A stretch of DNA of 64,000 nt from Streptomyces olivochromogenes. GTDB taxonomy: Bacteria > Actinomycetota > Actinomycetes > Streptomycetales > Streptomycetaceae. Below, one piece after another: positions 48,112 to 57,267 of this stretch; within the stretch, counting starts at the first letter, position 1; every line of letters begins with the position of its first letter. A program made the translations under genes and the position numbers. The stretch lies in the NCBI RefSeq assembly GCF_001514115.1, contig NZ_KQ948452.1, forward strand, positions 660,460 to 724,459, in the 5' to 3' direction. The notes under the pieces were generated by a model that made no database searches, was not told the origin of the DNA, and saw only the letters and a list, made by a program, of their open reading frames with translations.

Positions 48112-48450
48112 TCAGCCCAAGTGCCACAGGGCGTACGCCACCACGCACAGGATCACACCGGCGAACCCCATCAGCGCACCCAGGAACCGGAGATAGCCAG
48201 GGGTCGCGAAAAGGGTGGGCGACCCGCCCAGACGCCCCATCGCCGCCCAGCTCTCCTCATTCTTGCGGCGCATCCGCTCGGAGCGCCGGGTGGTGATCCC
48301 CCGCACGTCGAACGCCCAGCTCACCCCGCACCAGAGGGCGACCAGGCCACCCAGCAGGAACACGGCGAGGACGACCGGCGAGGGGCCGTGCGATCCCGCG
48401 GCGAGGTTGAATCCGTCGGTCAATTCTTCAGATCCTTTCAAAGGAACCAT
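48112..48450 (-). CDS. Small two-helix membrane protein
   Basis: A 112-residue protein with helices at about 24-47 (SPVVLAVFLLGGLVALWCGVSWAF) and 88-110 (LRFLGALMGFAGVILCVVAYALW) and a basic loop (RRSERMRRKNEES) between them. It could start at ATG 48450 or at a TTG at 48423 that has AAAGGA upstream. It is the last gene on the minus strand after the RHS immunity gene, with a short repeat between. It may be an accessory of the toxin module; resembles small DUF6199-type proteins. Confidence 0.65.
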   Translation of the reverse strand: MVPLKGSEELTDGFNLAAGSHGPSPVVLAVFLLGGLVALWCGVSWAFDVRGITTRRSERMRRKNEESWAAMGRLGGSPTLFATPGYLRFLGALMGFAGVILCVVAYALWHLG

Positions 48451-48460
48451 TTCGCGTCAT

Positions 48461-48493
48461 CCCTGCCGGATCCCTGCCGGATCCCTGCCGGAT
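48461..48493. repeat. Tandem 11-bp repeat
   Basis: Three exact copies of CCCTGCCGGAT, with a partial fourth, lie between the membrane-protein and immunity genes. Confidence 0.92.
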
Positions 48494-48507
48494 CCCTCCG
48501 GGCTCCT

Positions 48508-49314
48508 TCACTCCAGCCGCGCCAGGGCGTCGGCCACCCGCTCGCGCAACTCCTCGTCCGTCAGGTCGTCCTCGTCCCGAAGGGAGGGGTCGATGCTGTA
48601 GTCCTCCAGTGCGTAAAAGACCTCGTCCAGCGCCGTGATGAGAGCGTTCCCGACCCGCTCACCCGCGTCCATCGAGCGCCGTCGCGCCTCCAGCCACTGC
48701 CTGGCGAAGAGGGGGCCGTCGATCGCGCCGGTCACCAGTTGTCGCATGAGCTCCAACTGGTGACCGTATTGGCTGGTGGGGGGGACATCCCGGGGGGTCT
48801 TCCACGTCCTGGTGAGCGGAGGGAATTCGGCTGCCACGGCGGCAATGTCCGGAGCCTTGGCCCCGGACCGGACTTTGCGCGCATACCTCTGGAATTCCGT
48901 CTTGGCCTGGTCCGCGCCTTCGGGCATGGCACCCCTCATGAACTCCTCCGTCCCAGCCACCAGCGCGTATCCGGGCCGCAGAAGCAACGCCCCACACAGG
49001 TTGTCGGCGACCAGCAGCAGCCCGGAACGATCGTCCTGGCCGGTGACGAGAGCGAGCAGCGCCTCCGTGCTGAGGGGTGCCTCGGCAGCGGTCATGTCGC
49101 CGAGTGCGGGGTCGAGCGGGATCACGAGGACCCCCCGCGCGCCGGACTCCCGGGCGCCGGCCACCATGCGCAGGGCGGTGCTGCCACTGAGACCCGCGTG
49201 GGAGGGGACGGGGACCGTGTACTTCTCGCCGGCCGCCCCCGACCAGTCGCTTCTGAAGTCCCCGGAGGGAGTCAGGACGGCGGCGGTCACATCATGATTC
49301 TTCTTGCTCACCAT
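48508..49314 (-). CDS. Colicin D-type immunity protein, probable antitoxin of the RHS toxin
   Basis: A 268-residue protein. Residues about 1-125 (VTAAVLTPSGDF..., RGVLVIPLDPALGDMTA) resemble a SUKH/SseB-like domain. The C-terminal 90 residues (LELMRQLVTGAIDGPLFARQ, LDEVFYALEDYSIDPSLRDE, DLTDEELRERVADAL) match the acidic helical colicin D immunity type as I remember it. ATG 49314 lies seven bases after the RHS stop, so it is coexpressed and protects the producer from the colicin D-like tip. Confidence is highest for the C-terminal part. Confidence 0.75.
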   Translation of the reverse strand: MVSKKNHDVTAAVLTPSGDFRSDWSGAAGEKYTVPVPSHAGLSGSTALRMVAGARESGARGVLVIPLDPALGDMTAAEAPLSTEALLALVTGQDDRSGLLLVADNLCGALLLRPGYALVAGTEEFMRGAMPEGADQAKTEFQRYARKVRSGAKAPDIAAVAAEFPPLTRTWKTPRDVPPTSQYGHQLELMRQLVTGAIDGPLFARQWLEARRRSMDAGERVGNALITALDEVFYALEDYSIDPSLRDEDDLTDEELRERVADALARLE

Positions 49315-49321
49315 CGCGCCC

Positions 49322-52300
49322 TTATGTCAGGAAGCCCTTGTCGATAATGCTCTGGAACTGTTTGTCGCCCAGTTTCCAGGCGGACCAGAACTTACCGTCG
49401 CTGTGCAGCATGACCATTTTCTTCGTCGCGGGATCGATGAACCCGACGGCCGGTCCCTGACCCCGGTAGTCGAACCGGTACATCTTGGTATCGGGGGCGA
49501 GCATGTGGTTTCTCATGTTCTGCTGGAACTGGGCCATCGTCTGCTTGTTCCGGTTTCCGGTGACACCGAAGTCACCCGCGTGGCTGTCGTACTTCTTGCT
49601 CATCACCTTCTGGCTGCTGAAGTCGGCCCTCTGTTCCCATTGTGCCTTGGCGCACGGCGCGAGCCCCATGGGGTCAGTCCAGGCGAGCGGGTTGACGACA
49701 TAGGTATCGGGATTGGGGGCCGGTTCCAGGCCGAGGGGATCGGATGTCAGGTAGCGGGCTGTTTCTGGGTCGTAGTAGCGGAAGTAGTTGTAGTGCAGAC
49801 CCGTTTCGACGTCCGCGTACTGGCCCGGGAAGCGCAGCGGGCAATCCACGGTGGTCGTGTCGTCCACCGGGGACGGGAACGGGGTGCCCCATACGGTCGT
49901 GCGGTACTGCCACGCCAAGTTCCCTGACGGGCCCACCAGTTCGGTGGGAGTGCCCACCGCGTCGGTGATGATCGCGTGGAAGCGGGTGGTGTGGTCGGGC
50001 GCCGTGGTCTCGGCCAGCTCGGCGAGGAACGACCTGTCCGGCGCGCGGGTCACCGCTCTGTGGTCCGTCTGCGTGAGCGGACAGTGGGTGCCGGGGGCGT
50101 AGTCCCAGGTGGTGACCCTGCCGTCGGGCCCGGACTGTTCGGCCAGTCGGGTGTCGTCCCAGACGAAGTCCGTACGGGCGGCCGCTGAACCGTCCTCGGC
50201 CGAGCGGTACTTGGAAATACGGCGGCCGAGGGGATCGTATGTGTATCGCCAGTGGTCGCCGTCCGGTGTGACCACCTCCGTCAGCCGGTCCTCCGCGTTC
50301 CAGGTGTACGTCCAGGTGTGCTGCTTGCCGTTGAGGAGCTTGCGGCTCCTGCGGATGAGGCGGCCCGCCGAGTCGTGCTCGTGCGTGGTGCGGCCGACGC
50401 GGCGGAGAAGGTTGCCGTCGAACTCGCGGTCACCCGGGGCCTCATGGGCGGGTGCGGCGACGTGGGTGAGGTTGCCCGCCGCGTCATAGGCGTAGGCCTC
50501 GCTCCAGCCATGGGCGCGAACCCCGGTGACCCGGCCCGGATCGTCCAGGTCGAAGCGACGGGTTCCCGAGGTGAGTTCGCGGATTTCGGTGATGTAGCCG
50601 TCGGCGCGATAGGCATAGGCACGGTGCTGGAGGAGCCGGTCTTCCTGCGGCGTCAGGGCCGTTGCCGTCAGAGACTGGACGGTGAGGCGGTCCGCCGCGT
50701 CCCAGTTCTGGGTGAGAGCGACCCGGTCGCCCACGCGGCGATGTGTCTCACGGCCTGCCGCGTCGTGAGAGAACTCCAACACGCCTGCGTCGGACCGGAG
50801 TTCGATGGCGCGCCCCGCCGGGTCGTACGTCCACCGCGATGTCAGGCCGGACGGGGCGGTACGTCGGACGCACCGGCCGAGCACGTCGTACGCGTAGGTG
50901 GTCGTTCGGCCGTTGACGCTCTCTGCGATGGTGCGTCCCAACGCATCACGTTCCACGGAGAGTTCGGCGTCCATGCTGGTCGCGTGCGCCAGTCGGCCAT
51001 CCGCGCCGTACTCGTACGTCGTGACATCGCCTGTGTCGCTTCGTTGCTCGACGACCTGACCGAGTGTGTCCCGCGTGAAGTGCAGCGTCTCGCCGGCGCC
51101 GTTGGTGCGGGACAGCAGGCCGCCCGCGGCGTCGTGCGTGTACGTGATGGTCCGGCCGTTGAAGTCGGTCTCCGCGGTCAGGCGGCCCGCCGCGTCGTAG
51201 CTGTACGACCAGGTCAGCCCCTGCGGGTTGGTGACGCCCGTCAGCCGCAGTTCGGTGTCGTAGGCGAAGGCATAGGTCGAGCCGTCCGGGTCGGTGCGGG
51301 CGGCGGTGACGTCGAAGGGGGCGGCGGTGTGGTGTGTGGTGCTGCCCGCGGCGTTGGTGTGGGTGAGGAGGTTGCCCTCGGCATCCCAGGTCCACAACTC
51401 CCGCGTACCGTCGGCCTGTTCGCGCCAGGCCGGCTTGCCGTCGGTTGTCCAGCCCATGCGGGTGGTGTGGCCCAGCGGGTCGGTCACGTCGACGATCCGG
51501 CCGAAGGAATCGCGGCGTACCGATGTCGTGTGGCCCAGTTCGTCGGTGAGCGCGACGGGCAGCCCGGCGGCGTCGTACGCCGTGGTGCGCGTGTGGCCGA
51601 GCGCGTCTGTGACGGCTGTCGGACGGCCTGACTCGTCGTACGCGTATCGGGTCTCGGCGCCGGCCGGGTCGACGGTCGTCAGCACGTTACCGCGCTCGTC
51701 GTAGGTGTGCCGCCAGGTCGCTCCGGCCGGTTCGAGGATCTCCGTCGGCAGGGCCAGCTCGTTGTAGGCCGCCCGAGCCACCGAGCCGTCGGGAAGCGTG
51801 AGTTCGGTCAGGTTCCCGGAGCCGTCGTAGCCGTACCGGGTCGTCCGGCCCAGCGGATCGGTGACCGAGCGGGGCTTGGCGCCCCACTCGTCCCACTCCG
51901 TGCGCGTGACATGCCCGAGCGGGTCCGTCTCCTCGACGACCAGACCCTCGGAGTTGTAGCGATGGCTGGATATGCGACCCAGCGAATCGGTGTACGTCGT
52001 CGTGGACGCGGTCTCGTCGTATGTCAGCGTGCCCGACAGGATGCCGTCGACGCCCTCGGTGCGCACGACCCGGCCCCGCTCGTCGTACACGTACGAGAAC
52101 CAGGTGCCGTTGCGGTCGGTCCAGCGCGTCATCCGGCCCTGGTCGTCGTAGGTGAACCGCAGTGGCTCACCGCTGGAGTTGACGACCTCGGTGAGGTTGC
52201 CGGAGGTGTCATAGCCGTAGCGCATGACGACGGTGCCGTCCCCGGCCGGGCCGTCGGGGCCGTAGCGGGACGGGGTCTCGTCGAGCAGGCGCAGGGCCGC

Positions 52301-53629
52301 GATGCGGGGGCCCTGGGTGTCGACGGCCAGGTAGTAGCCACCCGAGTGGCGGATCCCGAACGGCACGCCCTCGTCGTCGCGTTCGACGTCGATGCGCGCG
52401 CCATTGCGGTCGCTCCAGGAGTCCAGCGGGAGGTGTACGACGCCGAACGAGCCCGAGGAGAAGGGGGTGCTGAAGGTGCGGACGACTCCGGAGCCGGGGT
52501 CGGTGATGGTCATGACACCGTCGGGCTTGCCGTCCCAGAGCAGCGGCCAGCGGGCGCCCTTCAGGGGGAGGGTCGGTACATCCGGCTCCGGTACGGGATA
52601 CACGAGCCGCATGCCGTCCGCCGCCGCGAAGACGACACCCTCGCCGTCGATCTGCACGCACTCGTCGAGGGTGGAGATCCAGGTCGGGCCGAAGCAGACG
52701 CCGCCGCGGTAGGAGGAGAGGTGGGTGCGCTGGAAGAGGAGGGGCAGGGAGGCCGGCAGCGTCACGTCGGTCTGGGTCATCAACATGGCGCCGGTCGCCA
52801 CGTCGATCGGCTCGCCCACGCACGGGACGCGGTCGGCCTGGCGGGCCGACGGCCCCAGCTCGACCAGGTCGGGCCGGAGGGACGGTGGGCGCAGCAGGAG
52901 GGGAGTGGTGTCGCTGAACGCGCCCTCCACACCCGCCTTCAGTACGCCGCTGCCCGCGCCCAGCGCGCCGCCGAAGATCATGCCGTCCTTGGCGGCCTGG
53001 TTGACCTCGTCCAGGCTGAAGCCCTGCTGCAGACCGGTGACCATCTTCAGGGGCTGGGCCACGGCCAGGTCGACGGTGACCGACTCGATCCCGCCGAAGG
53101 CCGCCGCGACCAGGGTGCCCGCCGCTATCTCCGCGACAGTGGTGGAGACGGCGATGCCCATGGTGGCGCCGAACTCGATGATGGCGTCGGCCGCCGCGAC
53201 GGCGGCTCCGGAGGCGAGGCCCGCCGTGAAGAAGGCCAGCGCCACCCCGCCCGCGATCACGGCGGCGTCGATGCCGATCTGCGTCCAGAGTTTGTTGATG
53301 GCGTCGTCGATGGCGTCCGCGAACTTGTCCAGGGCTTTCGCCATCGCCCGGGAGGACTCCGCCAGGTCGCTGAGCCAGCCGGCGTCCTTGCCCTTGGCGT
53401 AGCGGTTCCAGAACTTCTCGAACGCGTCGATCGACTCGCCGGTGTTGTGGTGGATGAGGGAGGACGCACTCGTGTGCACCGGTCCCCGTACGTCGTCGAC
53501 CGCGTCGGCGAAGGTGCGCCAGGCGGTCGCCGCGGCCCGCAGCGAACCGGAGTTGGCGTCCGGCCACCACAGGCCGAGCTTCAGCAGGATCTTCTTGGCC
53601 TCGTCCTCAACGCTCACCGGAACCGTCAC
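49322..53629 (-). CDS. RHS polymorphic toxin with colicin D-like tRNase tip
   Basis: A 1435-residue protein. Residues about 1-230 are a helical WXG/PPE-like secretion domain with a hydrophobic section (AVIAGGVALAFFTAGLASGA); about 268-340 is DUF6531 (PCVGEPIDVATGAM); about 420-1240 are YD/RHS repeats; RYLTSDPLGL to DPMGLAP is the core end; residues 1326-1435 are the toxin. The tip has KYDSHAGDFGVTGN (His1350), YRFDYRGQGPAV and SDGKFWSAWKLGDKQ, the pattern of colicin D tRNA-Arg nucleases. GTG 53629 overlaps the WXG-like gene; GTG 53617 is better spaced from GGGGAG. The last 300 bases are visibly less GC-rich than the rest. Confidence 0.85.
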   Translation of the reverse strand: MTVPVSVEDEAKKILLKLGLWWPDANSGSLRAAATAWRTFADAVDDVRGPVHTSASSLIHHNTGESIDAFEKFWNRYAKGKDAGWLSDLAESSRAMAKALDKFADAIDDAINKLWTQIGIDAAVIAGGVALAFFTAGLASGAAVAAADAIIEFGATMGIAVSTTVAEIAAGTLVAAAFGGIESVTVDLAVAQPLKMVTGLQQGFSLDEVNQAAKDGMIFGGALGAGSGVLKAGVEGAFSDTTPLLLRPPSLRPDLVELGPSARQADRVPCVGEPIDVATGAMLMTQTDVTLPASLPLLFQRTHLSSYRGGVCFGPTWISTLDECVQIDGEGVVFAAADGMRLVYPVPEPDVPTLPLKGARWPLLWDGKPDGVMTITDPGSGVVRTFSTPFSSGSFGVVHLPLDSWSDRNGARIDVERDDEGVPFGIRHSGGYYLAVDTQGPRIAALRLLDETPSRYGPDGPAGDGTVVMRYGYDTSGNLTEVVNSSGEPLRFTYDDQGRMTRWTDRNGTWFSYVYDERGRVVRTEGVDGILSGTLTYDETASTTTYTDSLGRISSHRYNSEGLVVEETDPLGHVTRTEWDEWGAKPRSVTDPLGRTTRYGYDGSGNLTELTLPDGSVARAAYNELALPTEILEPAGATWRHTYDERGNVLTTVDPAGAETRYAYDESGRPTAVTDALGHTRTTAYDAAGLPVALTDELGHTTSVRRDSFGRIVDVTDPLGHTTRMGWTTDGKPAWREQADGTRELWTWDAEGNLLTHTNAAGSTTHHTAAPFDVTAARTDPDGSTYAFAYDTELRLTGVTNPQGLTWSYSYDAAGRLTAETDFNGRTITYTHDAAGGLLSRTNGAGETLHFTRDTLGQVVEQRSDTGDVTTYEYGADGRLAHATSMDAELSVERDALGRTIAESVNGRTTTYAYDVLGRCVRRTAPSGLTSRWTYDPAGRAIELRSDAGVLEFSHDAAGRETHRRVGDRVALTQNWDAADRLTVQSLTATALTPQEDRLLQHRAYAYRADGYITEIRELTSGTRRFDLDDPGRVTGVRAHGWSEAYAYDAAGNLTHVAAPAHEAPGDREFDGNLLRRVGRTTHEHDSAGRLIRRSRKLLNGKQHTWTYTWNAEDRLTEVVTPDGDHWRYTYDPLGRRISKYRSAEDGSAAARTDFVWDDTRLAEQSGPDGRVTTWDYAPGTHCPLTQTDHRAVTRAPDRSFLAELAETTAPDHTTRFHAIITDAVGTPTELVGPSGNLAWQYRTTVWGTPFPSPVDDTTTVDCPLRFPGQYADVETGLHYNYFRYYDPETARYLTSDPLGLEPAPNPDTYVVNPLAWTDPMGLAPCAKAQWEQRADFSSQKVMSKKYDSHAGDFGVTGNRNKQTMAQFQQNMRNHMLAPDTKMYRFDYRGQGPAVGFIDPATKKMVMLHSDGKFWSAWKLGDKQFQSIIDKGFLT

Positions 53630-53984
53630 TCCCCGCCTTGTCGGTCCCGCCGGCCTTCACCTCGGTGAACATTCCCGCGATCAGCTGGTCGTTGTCGACG
53701 GTGCCGTCCGCCAGGTCGTTCATGGCCTCGTGGATGCTCACCAGGCCGAGTACGAGGGTGCCCGCCGCGCTCTCTATCTTCTTCTGCATCGGCGAGTAGG
53801 CGTCCCCGAACTCCTTGCCCTGTTTGTCGTCGCCCCAGGGTTTTCCCAGGCTGTCCAGGGTGGTGACGAGGGTGGTGAGTGCCTTGCTGAGGTTCTTGGC
53901 CCCTTCGTGGAAGTCCGGCGCCGCGCGTTTCAGATCGGCGGTGTGGATGTGCAGAACCATGCCGTCGCCGTTGCCATCACCCAT
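53607..53984 (-). CDS. WXG100-like partner of the RHS toxin
   Basis: A 125-residue helical protein. Two long helices surround a LDSLGKPWGDDKQGKEFGDAY turn whose W-G and following acid are typical of ESX substrates. ATG 53984 has GGGGAGA upstream. It is the first gene of the cassette and overlaps the RHS start. It probably pairs with or escorts the RHS toxin through a type VII secretion system coded elsewhere. Confidence 0.8.
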   Translation of the reverse strand: MGDGNGDGMVLHIHTADLKRAAPDFHEGAKNLSKALTTLVTTLDSLGKPWGDDKQGKEFGDAYSPMQKKIESAAGTLVLGLVSIHEAMNDLADGTVDNDQLIAGMFTEVKAGGTDKAGSDGSGER

Positions 53985-54041
53985 GCGGCTCTCCCCGTCT
54001 GACGCATCGTTCGCATGTGCGTTCCGACCCTAGGAGAACCG

Positions 54042-54074
54042 GTTCAAGGGAAGGTCAAGCGGACGTCACCTGCG
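54042..54074 (+). promoter_or_regulatory. PHO box upstream of the acid phosphatase
   Basis: Three 11-base units start GTTCA (54042), GGTCA (54053) and CGTCA (54064) in exact register. They are about 140 bases before the phosphatase ATG and 58 bases before the divergent WXG-like start, so both could be affected. Confidence 0.68.
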
Positions 54075-54216
54075 GGCAATGCATCAAGAGGGGCGCCGCC
54101 CGCGGGTGAGGTCTCGATCGGATAAAGCCTCCCGCATGACGTGCGTGATGCGCGTAGACAGTCCCTGACCTGGTGCGGAATGACCTGGTCACCCATCACC
54201 CAGATCCGGAGAATCC

Positions 54217-55011
54217 ATGCGGAAGTCCCTCAGAGCGGCAGCCATCGTTGCCGCTTGTGCCATCGCCGGCGGAGCCCTCTACGGCACGGGCGTCGCCACC
54301 GCCGGTCAGTCGACGGCCAACTCGACCCACGAGCCCTACAACATCGGGCTCCTGGTCAAGGACATCGACACCTACTACGGCACCACGCCCGACAGCAACG
54401 GCGTGTACCAGGCGTCCAAGGACAGCCAGTACGCCAAGGACCTGTCGCGCCTGGAGTCGGACGCCAAGCGCTACATCGACAGGGCGGCGCACAAGGCGAA
54501 GCACCGGGGCGAGAAGCCCGCGGTCGTCTTCGACATCGACGACACGCTGCTGCTCTCCCTCGACTACGAGAAGAAGACCAACTACACGTACAACTCGGCC
54601 TCCTGGGCCGCGTACGTGGCCCAGGCCGACCGTCCGGCCGTCTTCGGCACCCCCGAACTCGTCGCGTACGCCAAGTCCAGGGGCGTAGAGGTCTTCTACA
54701 ACTCGGGCCTGAAGGAGTCGCAGCGCGTCGACGCGGTCACGAACCTGAAGAAGGTCGGCGCCGACATCAACCTCGACGCCGCCCACATGTTCCTCAAGGA
54801 CGCGGCCAACCCCCCGGCCTACCTGAGCGCCTGCGCCACGGCCGCCGCCTGGAACTGCACCACCGTGCAGTACAAGTCCGGCACCCGTAAGCACATCGAG
54901 TCCCTCGGGTACGACATCGTCGCCAACTTCGGCGACCAGTACTCCGACCTCGACGGGGGCTACGCCGACAAGACGTTCAAGCTCCCGAACCCGACGTACT
55001 TCGTCAGCTAG
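54217..55011 (+). CDS. Secreted HAD-family class B-like acid phosphatase
   Basis: A 264-residue exported phosphatase. The signal peptide (SLRAAAIVAACAIAGGALYG) is cleaved near the end of GVATAGQ. The HAD nucleophile motif is VVFDIDDTLL; YNSGLKESQR holds the second motif and NFGDQYSDLDGGY the acidic motif IV. It releases phosphate from organic esters outside the cell. GGAGAA precedes the ATG. A PHO box upstream predicts induction by phosphate starvation. It converges on the GH43 gene with only three bases between. Confidence 0.9.
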   Translation: MRKSLRAAAIVAACAIAGGALYGTGVATAGQSTANSTHEPYNIGLLVKDIDTYYGTTPDSNGVYQASKDSQYAKDLSRLESDAKRYIDRAAHKAKHRGEKPAVVFDIDDTLLLSLDYEKKTNYTYNSASWAAYVAQADRPAVFGTPELVAYAKSRGVEVFYNSGLKESQRVDAVTNLKKVGADINLDAAHMFLKDAANPPAYLSACATAAAWNCTTVQYKSGTRKHIESLGYDIVANFGDQYSDLDGGYADKTFKLPNPTYFVS

Positions 55012-55014
55012 TAC

Positions 55015-57267
55015 TCAGGACTCGGTCCGTACGGGGCGGATCGACTCCAGGGTCGGCACCACCGGTTCGATCGTCCCGTCGGCCGCGAACTCCATGCGGT
55101 CGATGGTGGTCTCCCGGTGCGTGCCGTCCCCGCCCGCCTTCCCGGGGCCGTTCAGGGCGAACCGGTGGTAGACGATGTACCAGTCGTCGGTGCCGGGGAC
55201 GTTCACCACGGAGTGGTGTCCGGTGCCCTTGATGCCGTACTCCGGGCGCTTGGACAGGATCGTGCCCCGCTTGGTCCACGGACCGAGCGGGGACGGTCCG
55301 GTCGCGTAGGCGACGTGGTAGTCCTCGCTGCGGGTGTCGTCCTCGGACCACATGAAGTAGTACGTGCCCCGTCGCTTGACGACGAAGGATCCCTCACGGA
55401 AGTCGGGCTGCGTGATGTCCCGCACCTGCGAGGCGTCGAACGACACCATGTCGGCGTTCAGCGGCACCACGTATCCGTGGCCGTTGCCCCAGTACAGATA
55501 CGACTGACCGTCGTCGTCCGTGAACACCGCCGGGTCGATCATCTGGCCCGTCAACCCGCCCTTGGCCACCAGGGGCTTGCCCAGCGCGTCCTTGAAGGGA
55601 CCGGCCGGGGAGTCGGCCACCGCCACGCCGATCTGCTGCTCCGCACAGAAGTAGAAGTAGTACTTGCCGTCGCGTTCGGCGATCGCCGGGGCCCAGGCGT
55701 TCTTGTCCGCCCAGGACACATCGGGACCCAGGTCCAGGATCACACCATGGTCCTTCCAGTGGACCAGGTCCTTCGACGAGTACGCTTTGAAGCTCGTCCC
55801 GCTCCAGCCCGCGTAGCCGTCCGTCGTCGGATAGATCCAGTACTGGCCGTCCAGGTAGTGGACGTCCGGGTCGGCGTTGAGGCCGGGGAGGACCGGGCTG
55901 CGGTCGGGTACCGCCTCGACCGTCCAGGTCCGGCTCGTCCCGTCCGGGGCCGTCACGGTGTAGGTGCGCGGGGTGCGGAAGTCCCGGGGTGTGCCCGAGG
56001 CCGGGCTGACCCGCGCGCCCGCGCCGACCGCGAGGGTGGGGGCGAGGTGCCTGAGGTCCGTGTCCGGCTTCATCGGCAGGACGACCTTCGAGGCCGACTC
56101 GGTGACGAGCGCATACCCGCTCTGGCCCTTCGCGGTCGCGTCCACGACCGAGGTGCCGGTCACCGGGTAGGCGGCCAGCAGCCGGTCGTACTCCGCCTGC
56201 GTCACCGGCATCACCGTGCCGTGCCGGGGGCTCGCGGGCAGCTGGTAGTTCGTCGACATCGTCCACTTGCCCGAGTCGAGGTCGGTCGTCTCGAAGGGGA
56301 CGTAACCGCGGCTGCCGTACTCGTCGATGAACAGGTACCACTTGTTCTCGGTGTTGGACTTGAAGACCGTCGGGCCCTCGCCGCGGTCGATCGAGCCGCT
56401 GCCGATGCAGTCCGAGACGAAGTCGTACGCGGTGCTCGTCAGGGAGGTCGACTTCTCGCCGGTGATGAACTTCGAGCAGGGGCTGGAGGAGCTGGGGTCG
56501 CGCTCGTCCTTGGTGTAGCGGTAGTAGCTGCCCTTGTTCTTGATGACCGTCGAGTCGATCACCGAGTAGCCCGGGTCGTCCCAGACCTTCGGCTCGCTGA
56601 AGGCGCGGAAGTCCTTCGTGGTGGCGTACAGCATCTTGTTGTACGTCGATCCGGTGTGGTCCGGGTCGTCGTCGGCGTACAGCTTGGACGCCCAGAAGAC
56701 GACGTACTCACCGAGCGAGTCGTCCCAATAGGCCTCCGGCGCCCAGGTGTTGCCCGCGTTGTCGGGGGCCACCTTCACCAGGCGCTGGTCGGTCCAGTGC
56801 ACCAGGTCGGTGGACTCCCAGATCATGATGGACCTGCTGCCGTGCCGCTGCACGTAGTCCCAGCTGCCGCTGGAGTTCTGGTACATCTTCAGGTCGGTGG
56901 CGATGAGGAAGAACTTGTCGCCCTTGGGGGAGCGGATCACGAACGGGTCGCGCAGCCCCTTCTCGCCGATGGTGGAGGTCAGGACGGGACTGCCCGCGTT
57001 CAACTCCCGCCAGTGCAACGGGTCGTTGCCGCGGCTCAGGGCGTAGCGGATCTGCTCGCCGTCGGCCGTGCCCTCGCCGGTGAAGTAGGCGAAGAGATAG
57101 CCGGCGTACTTCGACCTGCTCGCGTTCTTCCGTGCGGTCGAGTGATTCTGTTCGCTCACGTGCGGTGCTCCCGACGATGACTGTGCCGGACTCGGTGGGG
57201 CGGCCAACAGGCCCAGAAGAAGGGCGAGGAGGGGGATCAGGAGCGTGCGGGCGGTGCGGCGTCGCAT
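55015..57267 (-). CDS. Secreted enzyme with two GH43 catalytic domains
   Basis: A 750-residue exported protein (signal MRRRTARTLLIPLLALLLGL, cleavage near SPAQS). Domain 1 (about 45-345) has GH43 acids in GLRDPFVIR, VIDSTVIKN and GEGPTVFKS; a short beta domain with RTYTVTAPDGTSRTWTVEA (about 420-470) follows; domain 2 (about 475-745) has NADPDVHYL, MIDPAVFTDDDGQ and EGSFVVKRRG. Both triads look complete, so two activities are likely, perhaps arabinofuranosidase and beta-xylosidase or endo-arabinanase, on pectin side chains. ATG 57267 is chosen. It is divergent from the second PL9 gene. Confidence 0.87.
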   Translation of the reverse strand: MRRRTARTLLIPLLALLLGLLAAPPSPAQSSSGAPHVSEQNHSTARKNASRSKYAGYLFAYFTGEGTADGEQIRYALSRGNDPLHWRELNAGSPVLTSTIGEKGLRDPFVIRSPKGDKFFLIATDLKMYQNSSGSWDYVQRHGSRSIMIWESTDLVHWTDQRLVKVAPDNAGNTWAPEAYWDDSLGEYVVFWASKLYADDDPDHTGSTYNKMLYATTKDFRAFSEPKVWDDPGYSVIDSTVIKNKGSYYRYTKDERDPSSSSPCSKFITGEKSTSLTSTAYDFVSDCIGSGSIDRGEGPTVFKSNTENKWYLFIDEYGSRGYVPFETTDLDSGKWTMSTNYQLPASPRHGTVMPVTQAEYDRLLAAYPVTGTSVVDATAKGQSGYALVTESASKVVLPMKPDTDLRHLAPTLAVGAGARVSPASGTPRDFRTPRTYTVTAPDGTSRTWTVEAVPDRSPVLPGLNADPDVHYLDGQYWIYPTTDGYAGWSGTSFKAYSSKDLVHWKDHGVILDLGPDVSWADKNAWAPAIAERDGKYYFYFCAEQQIGVAVADSPAGPFKDALGKPLVAKGGLTGQMIDPAVFTDDDGQSYLYWGNGHGYVVPLNADMVSFDASQVRDITQPDFREGSFVVKRRGTYYFMWSEDDTRSEDYHVAYATGPSPLGPWTKRGTILSKRPEYGIKGTGHHSVVNVPGTDDWYIVYHRFALNGPGKAGGDGTHRETTIDRMEFAADGTIEPVVPTLESIRPVRTES

